A stretch of 64,000 nucleotides of DNA from Methylohalomonas lacus. GTDB taxonomy: Bacteria; Pseudomonadota; Gammaproteobacteria; Methylohalomonadales; Methylohalomonadaceae. The stretch lies in assembly GCF_024808875.1 (NCBI RefSeq), contig NZ_JANUCT010000004.1:62001-126000 (forward strand). The letters are read 5' to 3'. The position numbers were made by a program, and so were the translations under genes. The notes beneath the pieces were generated by a model. The model did not search any database and was not told the DNA's origin. It worked only from the letters and a program-made list of their open reading frames with translations. Below are positions 12,993-21,380 of the stretch, in pieces. Positions within the stretch are counted from its first letter, which is position 1. The number at the start of each line of letters is the position of its first letter.

Positions 12993-13612
12993 GTGACGCG
13001 ATCGACTATCTGCTGCAGGCACGTCCGGAGGCAATGCAGCCGTACTTCAGCTTTCTGAAGCAGTCGGGCAAGAAACTGGATCCGAAGACGCGCGCGTTGA
13101 TTTCCGTGATCAGCAAGGTGCACGGTCGTACCGAACGTGGCTTTAGGCAATACCTGACGCGCGCCTTGCGCGTCGGCTGCAGTGCCGACGAGGTGCTTGA
13201 TGCGCTGCTGGCCGCCTTTCCCATGATCGGTCTGTCCGGCTTGATCTGGGCGACCGATATCCTGCTCGACATGGATCTGCCGGAGTTCAAGCCGGAGGCG
13301 CTGGGCAGTGAACCACAATGGCATACGGTGGGCCGGATTGATGAAATCGACGATGGCGTCAGTCGCCTGGCCTGCGACAACCGCGAACTGTTCATCTACC
13401 GCAATGGTGATGTGATCAAGGTCTATGACAGTCGCTGCCCGCACCAGGTCACCAACATTCCCCAACTGGCCTTAAGCGACTGCACGCTGACCTGTCCGAA
13501 ACACGAATGGCAGTTTGATATAAGTACCGGCGAATGCATCGCCAAGGGCAACCGGCCGCTGACCGAGTTCGAGCACAAGATCGAGGACGGTCGGTTGCTT
13601 GCCTATTGGTAA
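12989..13612 (+). CDS. AhpD-like (carboxymuconolactone decarboxylase) - Rieske [2Fe-2S] fusion protein
   Basis: A 207-residue two-domain protein. Residues about 10-95 resemble the helical AhpD/CMD fold (KLDPKTRALISVISKVHGRTERGFRQYLTRALRVGCSADEVLDALLAAFPMIG), without the CxxC redox pair of AhpD. Residues about 108-207 form a Rieske ferredoxin domain with both cluster ligand pairs intact: Cys150-Pro-His152 and Cys169-Pro-Lys-His172, the CxH-x16-CxxH pattern. This should bind a [2Fe-2S] cluster and act in electron transfer. It overlaps the preceding gene by 4 bp and is followed 42 bp later by a nitroreductase, a plausible flavin-dependent partner. The substrate is unknown. Confidence 0.85.
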   Translation: MSDAIDYLLQARPEAMQPYFSFLKQSGKKLDPKTRALISVISKVHGRTERGFRQYLTRALRVGCSADEVLDALLAAFPMIGLSGLIWATDILLDMDLPEFKPEALGSEPQWHTVGRIDEIDDGVSRLACDNRELFIYRNGDVIKVYDSRCPHQVTNIPQLALSDCTLTCPKHEWQFDISTGECIAKGNRPLTEFEHKIEDGRLLAYW

Positions 13613-13654
13613 GCGAGATGCCTTCCGCTGGCAGAACAACAGGCGCATGAACGC

Positions 13655-14257
13655 ATGATAGAAAAGAAAGCGATAACTCAGGTCCCCATCGACAACCTGC
13701 TGGCACGACGCTGGAGCGGCCGCTTTTTTGATCCGGAACGCTTGCTGGACCGCGACCAGATCCTGGCATTGCTGGAAGCGGCGCGCTGGGCGCCGTCTTG
13801 CTTTGGCGAACAGCCGTGGCGTTATGTGGTCTGCGATCGTGCTGCCAACCGGCCTGCCTGGGAGCGGGCGCTCGGCTGCCTGTCTGGGGGTAACCAGGGT
13901 TGGGCGCAGGATGCGCCATTACTGCTGTTGGTACTGGCGCACGAGCATTTTGTCAGCCGTGACGGCAATAATCGCTGGAGTCATTACGACACCGGTGCGG
14001 CCAGTGAGAACCTCTGTCTGCAGGCGACCAGCATGGGTCTGATGGCCCACCAGATGGGCGGTTTTGACAGCGACCGGGCGTTGCGAGACTTTTCCGTGCC
14101 GCAAGGCCACGCCGCCCTGGCCATGATCGCGGTGGGTTATCCTTTGCCGTTGGCCGCGATGAGCGCCGAACAGCAGCAGCGCGCGCAGGCCGAACGGGCC
14201 CGCTGGCCGCTGGGTGAATTATTCTTTGACGGTGACTGGGGCCAGGCCTACGACTAG
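13655..14257 (+). CDS. Nitroreductase family FMN protein
   Basis: FMN-dependent NAD(P)H oxidoreductase of the nitroreductase fold, 200 residues. The N-terminal LLARRWSGRFFDPERLLDRDQ and LLEAARWAPSCFGEQPW patterns are the phosphate- and isoalloxazine-binding regions; the C-terminal part carries GAASENLCLQATSMGL, the conserved helix of the family. It follows the Rieske fusion gene on the same strand and converges with hslR, 24 bp apart. The natural substrate (quinone, nitro-compound, enone or flavin) cannot be read from the sequence. Confidence 0.9.
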   Translation: MIEKKAITQVPIDNLLARRWSGRFFDPERLLDRDQILALLEAARWAPSCFGEQPWRYVVCDRAANRPAWERALGCLSGGNQGWAQDAPLLLLVLAHEHFVSRDGNNRWSHYDTGAASENLCLQATSMGLMAHQMGGFDSDRALRDFSVPQGHAALAMIAVGYPLPLAAMSAEQQQRAQAERARWPLGELFFDGDWGQAYD

Positions 14258-14281
14258 GGTTGTTTTCCCCGGCTGCCGTGG

Positions 14282-14683
14282 CTAGTCGGGCAGACTGTTT
14301 TTCTGGTTGAAGTGGATGATCTGGCGCCGCTCGCGTTTGGTCGGCCGGCGTGGCGGCCGCGGCTGACTGGTGGCTTCGGCCTTGATCTGGGCCGCCAGCT
14401 GCTCGCGTGCCGCGCGGCTGGCGGCCGATTCGGTATAGAGTTCGGCGGCGGCGCTGGCGCCCAGACGCTGGTGGCTGAGCGCATTCACCTCGATGTGGTA
14501 TTCATACGGCCCGCGTCTGACGATCAGTTCGGCGCCCGGCGCGATCGTTTTCGCCGGCTTGGGCCGCTGGCCGTCGACTTTCACCTTGCCGCCCTTGATC
14601 GCACTGGCAGCCCGGCCCCGGGTCTTGAAGAAGCGGGCACACCACAGCCATTTGTCCAGGCGCATGGCCGTCTGGTCATTCAT
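14282..14683 (-). CDS. hslR: Ribosome-associated heat shock protein Hsp15 (S4 domain)
   Basis: Small RNA-binding protein that in E. coli binds free 50S subunits carrying a nascent chain after dropped translation. The 133-residue product has an S4 domain at residues 7-70 (MRLDKWLWCARFFKTRGRAASAI...GGKVKVDGQRPKPAKTI) and a basic Arg/Pro/Lys-rich tail (RPPRRPTKRERRQI), the Hsp15 layout. I looked for a sigma-32 promoter upstream and found no convincing one. It is divergent from moaB with 80 bp between the starts. Confidence 0.92.
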   Translation of the reverse strand: MNDQTAMRLDKWLWCARFFKTRGRAASAIKGGKVKVDGQRPKPAKTIAPGAELIVRRGPYEYHIEVNALSHQRLGASAAAELYTESAASRAAREQLAAQIKAEATSQPRPPRRPTKRERRQIIHFNQKNSLPD

Positions 14684-14763
14684 GGATCAATGCGTCGTCG
14701 ACTGTTATTCCGGTGCTTAAGTGTTTTACTATGCCATCTGTCCTGTTCATGGTAATCACTCGT

Positions 14764-15291
14764 ATGGCCGAAGCAAAGCAGCGTGCATTCAAGCCGTTAG
14801 GCATCGCGGTACTGACCGTATCCGACAGCCGTGACGAGGCTTCGGACAAGTCCGGTCGGCTGCTTGCCGAGCGCCTGCAACAGGCCGGTCACGAGCTGCG
14901 CGACAAGCAGATCGTGCCCGACGATATCTATCGCATCCGCGCGATCGTCAGCCAGTGGTGCGTCACCGACACTATCCAGGTGATTCTGCTCACCGGCGGT
15001 ACCGGAGTAACCGGCCGCGATGGCACACCGGAAGCCGTCCGCGTTTTGCTGGACAAGGAGATCGACGGCTTCGGTGAAATGTTCCGGCAGATATCCTATG
15101 CCCAGATTGGCACGTCGACGCTGCAGTCACGGGCGATCGCGGGCGTTGCCAACGGCCACTATATTTTTTCCCTGCCCGGATCCGCCGGTGCCTGCGCGAC
15201 AGCCTGGGACGATCTGATCAGCGCGCAGCTCGATTATCGCACCCGGCCGTGCAACCTGGTCGAGCTGATGCCGCGTCTGCTGGAAAAATAA
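14764..15291 (+). CDS. moaB: Molybdenum cofactor biosynthesis protein MoaB
   Basis: Adenylyltransferase-fold protein of molybdopterin synthesis (MoaB/MogA family). The 175-residue product has LGIAVLTVSDSRDEASDKSG at the N-terminus, the substrate-binding ILLTGGTGVTGRDGTPEAV (about 74-92), IGTSTLQSRAIAGVANGHYIFSLPGS (about 116-141) and the typical ending DYRTRPCNLVELMPRLL. I chose the ATG at 14764 because alignment with E. coli MoaB begins just after it; earlier in-frame ATGs at 14713 and 14749 would add an unmatched extension. It stands alone here without other moa genes. Confidence 0.93.
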   Translation: MAEAKQRAFKPLGIAVLTVSDSRDEASDKSGRLLAERLQQAGHELRDKQIVPDDIYRIRAIVSQWCVTDTIQVILLTGGTGVTGRDGTPEAVRVLLDKEIDGFGEMFRQISYAQIGTSTLQSRAIAGVANGHYIFSLPGSAGACATAWDDLISAQLDYRTRPCNLVELMPRLLEK

Positions 15292-15299
15292 CCACTCCT

Positions 15300-16313
15300 T
15301 CAATCAACCAGTTCGAAATACAACAGCAGGGTTTTCTGAACAAAAAAGCCATTGTTGTCGCTGATCATGAAGTAGCGGTTGTCGCGATGATGCGTCAGGC
15401 CCTCGAAGTTGTCGATGTTGTGGCCGGCGTCGCGATCCAGACGCGCGATTGTTTCCACGCGTGTCGATCCGGTGTCAGCGCCCGCCGGATCCAGCCGGTG
15501 GATGACGGCGGCGATGATGCCGAAGGCGCCGGAAAAAATGCGTTCAAGAGCCAGCAGTCGGCCGTCCGGCGTTAGTGCAATGTCGGTCAGGCTGCCGTAG
15601 TCGGCATCGGCCCGGGCCAGTTCGGCCACCGGGCCGTTCCGATCGTAGATGCGGAAATGACTCTGTCGCGTGTCCGCCACGGGCCGTTCCGGTGCGGTCA
15701 GCAGACCAAGCTGTGGATGCATGACCACGCCTTCCAGGGCCTGGTTGGGCGTGCGGTAGTTGTCGATTTCGGTCAGTCGCGCTGGCAGCGGCATATCCTC
15801 CAGCCACAGGCCGTAGGTTCGGTAGCGGCTGACGCGCGGCCGGCGTTCAAAGCTGACCAGCAACTGTTCATCGCCGGAGATGCCATTGGCGCCGTTCAGT
15901 ACCGTCATGCCTTCGCTGTCGCCATTGTGGGTATCCAGCGGCTGGTCATCCGGCCCGCGCAGGGGAAAGGCGTCGACTACCCTGACATCGGTGAGGCGGT
16001 TTGCGTGGATGACTGGACGCAGATGCAGGACATGGCCGCGGTCCGAGAGTGCGTAAAGAATTTGCGTGTCGGCGGACCAGGCGAGTGCCGACAGTCCCAT
16101 CAGCGGCAAGCTCTTGCACTGCGTTTCGTGCAATTCCAAGCTGCCCAGCAGCCGCAGACCCATGTACTCATCGCCGCTGTTTAAATCCGATCCCGGAGCA
16201 TGCTCACTGGTATGGCTGGCGCAGTCCGGGTCGGCACTGACAGCGGCAGACAGGCAAGAAAGGATTATTGTAATGGCAATCCGGCAGGGTGACCGGCGGA
16301 CAGGGATGGACAT
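15300..16313 (-). CDS. Secreted esterase-like/phytase-like beta-propeller protein
   Basis: Probable periplasmic protein of the 'esterase-like activity of phytase' family (PF13449). From the ATG at 16313 the product is 337 residues with a signal peptide (basic tip, IAITIILSCLSAAVSA, cleavage near 28). Family-type stretches are seen: LSALAWSADTQILYALSDRG, DSEGMTVLNGA, SFERRPRVSRY, NQALEGVVMHPQLGLLTAPER and the C-terminal NIDNFEGLTHHRDNRYFMISDNNG. Substrate is not known for most members. An upstream in-frame ATG at 16358 would place 15 residues before the signal peptide and is less likely. It is convergent with moaB (8-bp gap) and divergent from the L,D-transpeptidase. Confidence 0.8.
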   Translation of the reverse strand: MSIPVRRSPCRIAITIILSCLSAAVSADPDCASHTSEHAPGSDLNSGDEYMGLRLLGSLELHETQCKSLPLMGLSALAWSADTQILYALSDRGHVLHLRPVIHANRLTDVRVVDAFPLRGPDDQPLDTHNGDSEGMTVLNGANGISGDEQLLVSFERRPRVSRYRTYGLWLEDMPLPARLTEIDNYRTPNQALEGVVMHPQLGLLTAPERPVADTRQSHFRIYDRNGPVAELARADADYGSLTDIALTPDGRLLALERIFSGAFGIIAAVIHRLDPAGADTGSTRVETIARLDRDAGHNIDNFEGLTHHRDNRYFMISDNNGFFVQKTLLLYFELVD

Positions 16314-16425
16314 CGAAACTGCTTCGGCAAGGGGCGTTGAAGCAGCGATAATATCCAAGTGTCGGAATTCCTGCTAGTCTGATTGTCCAATTCTGTGGTC
16401 AACAAGCCGGAACACTAGCACCGTC

Positions 16426-17439
16426 ATGTTTTACGTCTGCCGTCCCTTGCTCTTGGTTGTCGCATTATGGTTGGCCACCGCAATCGCGCCGGTTATGGCC
16501 GAACGTTTTGCGCTGCCTGATGGCGACAGCGTCATCGGCGAATTCGGTCAGGCGCGTGCCGAGCACCAGGACACGCTCCTTGATATCGCTCGCCATAATG
16601 GCCTGGGCTACAACGAGATCCGGCTCGCCAACGAACATGTCGATACCTGGTTGCCGGGTGATGGTCAGGAAGTGGTGCTGCCAAAGCGCTACATACTGCC
16701 GGCGACACCGCGCGAAGGACTGGTGCTGAACATCCCGGAAATGCGCCTGTACCACTATACCAGCAGCGAAGATGGCGAGCCTGGGGTGGTGACTTATCCG
16801 CTGGGAGTCGGCCGGCAAGGCTGGTCGACACCGTACGAGACCACCACGGTGACCGCGAAGGTTGCCGATCCGGCCTGGTACCCGCCGGAGTCCATCCGCG
16901 AGGAACACGCCGCAGAGGGCGACCCGTTACCAAGTGTGGTTCCGGCCGGGCCGGACAACCCGCTTGGCGCTTTTGCCATGCGCCTGGGGCTGCCGAGTTA
17001 CCTGATCCACGGCACGAACAGGCCCTGGGGCGTCGGCATGCGCGTCAGCCACGGTTGCATCCGGCTCTATCCCGAGCATATCGAGGCCCTGTTCGAGGAA
17101 GTGGAAGTCGGCACGGTGGTCAGAATCATCAACCAGCCGTTCAAGATCGGTATGAAGGATGAGGTGCTGTACCTGGAAGTCCACCCCCATCTGCAGGAAG
17201 ACAAGGACCAGTTCGCTAACGCCTACAGCCAGATCGTCAGCCGGGTACTGGCACGGATTGGCCCGGACACGCGTTTCGAGGTCGACTGGGAACTGGCTCG
17301 TGAAGTGACTGAGGCGGCGCAGGGTGTGCCCATCGCCATCGGCATGCGGCTGCCGGAAGTGCAAGCGACCCGGGCCGCAACCGTGAACCCGCGACGGGAC
17401 TTGCCGCTGGCCGCGGCGGGTGGTGCTGGCCGGAACTGA
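16426..17439 (+). CDS. L,D-transpeptidase (YkuD/ErfK family) with LysM-like region
   Basis: Periplasmic peptidoglycan cross-linking or Braun-lipoprotein-attaching enzyme. The 337-residue product has a signal peptide (cleavage after APVMA, about residue 25), a LysM-like segment (about 46-90, HQDTLLDIARHNGLGYNEIRLAN...LPGDG) and a YkuD domain (about 98-235). The catalytic motif is complete: His195 in IHGTN and His209-Gly-Cys211 in SHGCIRLYP. The C-terminal 100 residues form the usual extension. The same window encodes an Lpp/OprI-like lipoprotein ending in Lys (21381-21665), a possible substrate if this is the ErfK/YbiS type; this pairing is inference. Confidence 0.93.
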   Translation: MFYVCRPLLLVVALWLATAIAPVMAERFALPDGDSVIGEFGQARAEHQDTLLDIARHNGLGYNEIRLANEHVDTWLPGDGQEVVLPKRYILPATPREGLVLNIPEMRLYHYTSSEDGEPGVVTYPLGVGRQGWSTPYETTTVTAKVADPAWYPPESIREEHAAEGDPLPSVVPAGPDNPLGAFAMRLGLPSYLIHGTNRPWGVGMRVSHGCIRLYPEHIEALFEEVEVGTVVRIINQPFKIGMKDEVLYLEVHPHLQEDKDQFANAYSQIVSRVLARIGPDTRFEVDWELAREVTEAAQGVPIAIGMRLPEVQATRAATVNPRRDLPLAAAGGAGRN

Positions 17440-17481
17440 TCTGCTCTGCACCGCCGGGTGCCGGCCACCGGGGCCGTGGCG

Positions 17482-18252
17482 CTAGTCGCGGGCGTGGTAG
17501 CCGCCGTCGACGTGCAGGGTCTCGCCGGTGATCGAATAGGCGCCGTCCGCGACCAGGAAGGCGGCCAGCGAGCCGACATCGGCGACGCTCAAGGGCCGGT
17601 TCAGTGGTGCGTGCTGGTTGGCGCGCTCGATTAGCTTTTCGAAGTCGGCCAGGCCGGAGGCTGCGCGCGTGGCCACTGGACCGGCCGAGATCGCGTTGAC
17701 GCGGATATCTCGCGGCCCGAGCTCGTGGGCCAGGTAGCGCACCGCGCTTTCCAGTGCCGCCTTCACCGGACCCATGAGGTTGTAGTTTGCCACCGCGCGT
17801 TCGGCGCCGATGTAACTCATGGTGAGGATGCTGCCGCCGTCCTTCATCAGTGGCTCGGCCTGTTTCGCCAGTCGCATGAGTGAGTGACAGGAGATGTCCA
17901 TCGCCTCGAGAAAGCCGTCGCGGCTGGAATCAATCAGTCGGCCCTGCAGATCGGCCAGCGGCGCGTAGGCGATCGAATGTATGAGAAAATCCAGCCCGCC
18001 CCAGTGCTCGCGGATCTGCGTGAAGACGGCGTCGACTTCATCCGGCCGGGTGACGTTGCAGGGCAGAAACAGTTCCGATCCGAGTTCATTCGCCAGCGGC
18101 TCGACGTGCGGCCTGGCCTTGTCATTGAGATAGGTGATGGCGAGGCGCCCGCCCTGTTCGCGGATTGCCTGCGCGCTGCCGTAGGCAAGTGATTGTTCGT
18201 TAGCGATGCCGACGATCAGGCCCTTCTTGTTACTCAGATCGAAGCGGGTCAT
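17482..18252 (-). CDS. fabI: Enoyl-[acyl-carrier-protein] reductase (NADH) FabI
   Basis: Catalyses the last step of each fatty-acid elongation cycle. At 256 residues it is of usual FabI length. The SDR cofactor loop is the FabI type (GLIVGIANEQSLAYGSAQAI) and the active site is the FabI pattern Tyr147-x(9)-Tyr157-x(6)-Lys164 in SYIGAERAVANYNLMGPVK. It is the last gene of a minus-strand run maoC-pta, ackA, fabI: its ATG overlaps the end of ackA by 4 bp, so it is probably cotranscribed and translationally coupled. This links acetyl-phosphate metabolism to fatty-acid synthesis. Confidence 0.97.
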   Translation of the reverse strand: MTRFDLSNKKGLIVGIANEQSLAYGSAQAIREQGGRLAITYLNDKARPHVEPLANELGSELFLPCNVTRPDEVDAVFTQIREHWGGLDFLIHSIAYAPLADLQGRLIDSSRDGFLEAMDISCHSLMRLAKQAEPLMKDGGSILTMSYIGAERAVANYNLMGPVKAALESAVRYLAHELGPRDIRVNAISAGPVATRAASGLADFEKLIERANQHAPLNRPLSVADVGSLAAFLVADGAYSITGETLHVDGGYHARD

Positions 18253-19436
18253 GTTCTCGTATCCTTCAATTCTTCGGGGTGGTTGAGTCGTTCACGCGTG
18301 TGGCGGGCGATCATGCCTTCCTCGTCGGTGGGAATGACACAAAGCTTTATTCGGCTGCCAGCTGTAGAGATGACGCGCGCGTTGCGTTCGTTGGCTGCTT
18401 CGTCCAGTTCCGCGCCCAGCCAGCCGAGGCATTCGCTGACGCGTCGCCGGATGTGCGCGCTGTTCTCGCCGATGCCGCCGGTGAAGACCAGGCCGTCGAT
18501 GCCCTGCAGGCCGACGGCCAGCGCGCCGAGTTCGGCGAGGATGCGGTAGACGTAAAGATCGATGGCCTCGCGCGTCTGCGGGGCGTCACTGGTTTCGAGG
18601 TCGCGCATATCGTGGCTGATGCCGGATACACCTTTCAGGCCCGACTCGTGATATAGCAGTGCGGTCACGGCTTCGACGTCCATGCCCATGGATGCCTGCA
18701 TATAGAGCAGGGCGCCCGGGTCGAGGCGGCCGCAGCGCGTGCCCATCATCAGGCCTTCGAGGGTGCTGAAGCCCATGCTGGTGTCGACGCTCTGGCCGCC
18801 GTGCAGGGCGCAGAGGCTGGCGCCGTTGCCCAGGTGCGCGGCGATGACGCGACCAGCGGCCAATTGTGGATCAGTATCGGCCAGGCGCGTGGCGATGTAT
18901 TCGTACGACAGGCCGTGAAAGCCATAGCGGCGCACGCCGGCGTCATGATAACGCGCCGGCAGGCCGAACTGCGTGGCCGGCTTGCCGATGTTCGCGTGAA
19001 AGGCGGTATCGAAACAGGCCACCTGCGGCGTATCCGGATAGATGTCGCGGATGGCCCCGATCGCGGCCAGGTTGTAGGGTTGATGTAATGGCGCCAGCGG
19101 AACGATCGCCTGCAACCGCTGCAGTACGCTGTCGTCTATCGTTACCGGTGCGCTGAAGTCGCTGCCGCCGTGCACCACGCGGTGGCCGACGGCTAGGTGA
19201 TCGGTCTGCGCCTCGCTGGCCATGAGTTCGTCGAGCAGTTGCTCCAGCGCCTGCGCATGACTGGTGCCGGCGTGCAGTTCGCGACTGTGCGCTTCGCCGT
19301 CGCGTCGGCTCGTCAAGGTGGGCTGGCCGCCAAGGCGGTCGATCTGGCCGCGGTCGAGGCATTTGAGATCGGTACTGTAGAGACAGTACTTGATGCTCGA
19401 CGAGCCGCTGTTGATGACCAGTATGGGTCGGTTCAT
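18249..19436 (-). CDS. ackA: Acetate kinase
   Basis: Interconverts acetyl phosphate plus ADP with acetate plus ATP. The 395-residue product starts MNRPILVINSGSSSIKY, the typical acetate/butyrate kinase N-terminus, and carries the second nucleotide-binding pattern FTGGIGENSAHIR (about 318-330) and the substrate motif VGHRVVHGG. The open frame runs on upstream to 19832, but that part overlaps the pta coding region in another frame; alignment fixes the start at 19436, where ATG overlaps the pta stop (ATGA). It sits between maoC-pta and fabI in one operon. Confidence 0.96.
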   Translation of the reverse strand: MNRPILVINSGSSSIKYCLYSTDLKCLDRGQIDRLGGQPTLTSRRDGEAHSRELHAGTSHAQALEQLLDELMASEAQTDHLAVGHRVVHGGSDFSAPVTIDDSVLQRLQAIVPLAPLHQPYNLAAIGAIRDIYPDTPQVACFDTAFHANIGKPATQFGLPARYHDAGVRRYGFHGLSYEYIATRLADTDPQLAAGRVIAAHLGNGASLCALHGGQSVDTSMGFSTLEGLMMGTRCGRLDPGALLYMQASMGMDVEAVTALLYHESGLKGVSGISHDMRDLETSDAPQTREAIDLYVYRILAELGALAVGLQGIDGLVFTGGIGENSAHIRRRVSECLGWLGAELDEAANERNARVISTAGSRIKLCVIPTDEEGMIARHTRERLNHPEELKDTRT

Positions 19437-20835
19437 CGCCGTACGCTTTTGTAATGCCTGTGGTAAAGCAGCGCCAGCGAGCTTGAGGCGATGCGCTGTA
19501 TGACCGAGTCCGAGCGGCTGGTCAGGATGATCGGCAGGCGCGCGCCCATGACGATACCAGCGCCCTTGGCGTCGGCCAGGTAGATAAGCTGCTTGGCGAG
19601 GATGTTCGCCGCTTCCAGGTCCGGCGCGACGAGAATGTCGGCCTGACCGGCCACCTTTGATTCGATTTGCTTGGCCTCGACCGCCGCCGGCGAGACGGCG
19701 TTGTCGAAAGCCAGCGGGCCATCGAGTACGCCGCCGGTGATCTGGCCGCGATCGGCCATCTTGCAAAGCGCCGCCGCCGTCAGGGTCGAGCTGATATCCT
19801 TGTTGACTTTTCCACCGCCGACAGCAGCGCAACTTTCGGCCGTTCGATTTCCAGCGCGTGGGCGAGGTCGATGGCGTTCTGGACGATATCGCGCATTTCG
19901 TCGAGCATCGGCGCGATGTTGATCGCGGCGTCGGTGACCAGTACCGGGCGCGGATAGGTCGGTACGTCGAAGGCGTAAACGTGGCTGATACGCCGTTCCG
20001 AGCGGATGCCGCGTTCCTTGTGTATGACGGCGCGTAGCAGTTCGTTGGTATCCAGGCTGCCTTTCATCAGCGCGTCGACTTCACTGGCGCGGCCCATGTG
20101 CACGGCCTTTTCGGCCGCAGAGTGACTGTGTTCGACGTCGACGAGCGGATAGTCACTGATGTCGAGTTCCAGCTCGTCGGCCAGGCGGCGGATGCGGTCG
20201 GCCGGACCGACCAGGTGCGGCCGTATCAGGCCGGCTTGGGCCGATTCCACGGCGCCGCGCAGAGCATATTCGCTACACGGATGAACCACTGCCGTCGCTA
20301 GTGGGTCGAGTGGTTCGGCGGCTTCGAACAGTTCCTTCAGGCGGCCGCGCTCGGACAGGCGTATCTCGGGCAGATCCGGGCGCGGGCGCTCGATCTTATC
20401 GGTCGGGGCGATAACCTCGGCCTCGCCCTCGATCACGGTCTCGCCGTTCTGGTTGATGCAGCAGCAGTCGAACACGACAATGTTGCGCTCGGCTCTTTTC
20501 TCCCTTGCCGTGACGCTGACCGTGAGTAAATCGCCGAGATGGACCGGGCGCCTGAACTTCAGTGACTGACCCAGGTAGATGGTCCCCGGTCCCGGCAGGA
20601 TCGTGCCGAGCACCGTGGAAATCAGTGAACCGCCCCACAGCCCGTGGGCGATGATTTCATGAAAATGACTGCTTTTGGCGTAGTCGGCGTCCAGGTGCGC
20701 CGGATTGACATCGCCGCTCATGACCGCAAACAGCTGGATGTCGCGTTGGGTCAGGCGCCGTTCGATGCTGGCGCTGGCGCCGATCTCGATCTCATCAAAA
20801 ACCTGGTTGGCGATGACGGGTCGTGAATTCGGCAT
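19433..20835 (-). CDS. Bifunctional MaoC-like hydratase / phosphate acetyl(butyryl)transferase, frameshifted
   Basis: Two-domain enzyme: an N-terminal MaoC hot-dog domain (about residues 10-140; SGDVNPAHLDADYAKSSHFHEIIAHGLWGGSLIS) and a C-terminal Pta/Ptb domain (about 155-465) making acyl phosphate from acyl-CoA and phosphate, next to ackA. The frame opened at 20835 ends early at 19780. The rest of Pta (ITGGVLDGPLAFDNAVS, GQADILVAPDLEAANILAKQ, GARLPIILTS) continues in the -1 frame down to 19433. The break lies in a run of four T (four A in the message) at 19808-19811; five would restore VEKVNKDIS as in relatives. This is either a sequencing/assembly error or a true one-base deletion. Shine-Dalgarno AGGA is 12 bp before the ATG. 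Confidence 0.85.
19808..19811 (-). other. Frameshift site in maoC-pta
   Basis: Homopolymer of four A on the coding strand (GTGGAAAAGTCAAC). One more A would join the two halves of the Pta domain in one frame. The context GGAAAAG is only a poor match to a -1 slippery heptamer (X XXY YYZ), so programmed frameshifting is less likely than a deletion or a read error. Confidence 0.7.
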
Positions 20836-20891
20836 GACGCTGTTTTTCCTAAAAATTCGGTACGTTGACCGGGCGGTGGTTCAATACGCCC

Positions 20892-20920
20892 TTTATTTCA
20901 CGAATGCTGCGCTGCGTCAA
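20892..20920 (-). promoter_or_regulatory. Candidate sigma-70 promoter of the maoC-pta-ackA-fabI operon
   Basis: On the minus strand TTGACG (-35, 5 of 6 matches) and AATAAA (-10, 4 of 6) are 17 bp apart. The -10 ends 56 bp before the maoC-pta ATG, giving a leader of about 50 nt. Confidence 0.5.
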
Positions 20921-21323
20921 CCAACCTCCAAGACCCGGACTATTGCGCCGTTCGGTCTGATCGACAGTACAGGATGGCCGGGTCTGGATATATGTATCGT
21001 CTGCGGTATGGGGAAATGCTGGCTCAGCCTGGTAACGCTGATGATTCTACTGCCGTGCTCAGTCACCCCAGTCATCCCGGTCTGTTGGAGTCACTGTTCA
21101 AGGTATTGATTGTCGATGATCTGGTTGAGGCTTGGAGTAAAAGGAACCGTGAAGTTGACGGTCGGGGCGTGGCTAAATGGCGGACTATGCCGTGTTTGGC
21201 CAGTGGCTAATCAATATCAAATCAGTATCCGTGGCTGGTTGTCATCGCTGATGACCTGTATCCATAATCGACTGGCGCTACTGCTTATGCTTTAACCTGT
21301 CCCGTTAATCTACGAATAACAAT
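20921..21323. other. Intergenic stretch with no recognisable gene
   Basis: About 400 bp between the maoC-pta promoter and the lipoprotein terminator. Short open frames exist on the plus strand (for example 20974-21210), but none has a Shine-Dalgarno, recognisable motifs or the codon pattern of its neighbours. It ends at a strong terminator that also works in the plus direction, so a plus-strand small RNA or a decayed gene could be hidden here. I could not identify either. Confidence 0.4.
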
Positions 21324-21358
21324 AAAAAAAGCCCTGTATCGCTACAGGGCTTTTTTTT
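21324..21358. terminator. Bidirectional Rho-independent terminator
   Basis: A perfect 8-bp stem GCCCTGTA/TACAGGGC closes a four-base loop (21331-21350), flanked by seven A on the left and eight T on the right, so it can terminate transcription in both directions. On the minus strand the loop is GCGA, a stable GNRA tetraloop. It lies 23 bp past the stop of the lipoprotein gene, which it most likely ends. Confidence 0.93.
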
Positions 21359-21380
21359 ACTGAACTGCTGTAAAACGAAG

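Noticed and set aside
14600-14763. Sigma-32 promoter for hslR
   Set aside because: CTTAAG is present upstream but no matching -10 at the proper spacing.
19437-19832. N-terminal extension of acetate kinase
   Set aside because: This frame overlaps the Pta coding sequence and encodes an Arg-rich stretch unlike any acetate kinase; the real start is at 19436.
20974-21210. Possible small plus-strand gene
   Set aside because: No Shine-Dalgarno, no motif, atypical composition; kept only as part of an unexplained stretch.
21327-21350. Terminator hairpin as part of a CRISPR or tRNA-like element
   Set aside because: Single copy, simple 8-bp stem with T runs on both sides; a plain bidirectional terminator explains it.
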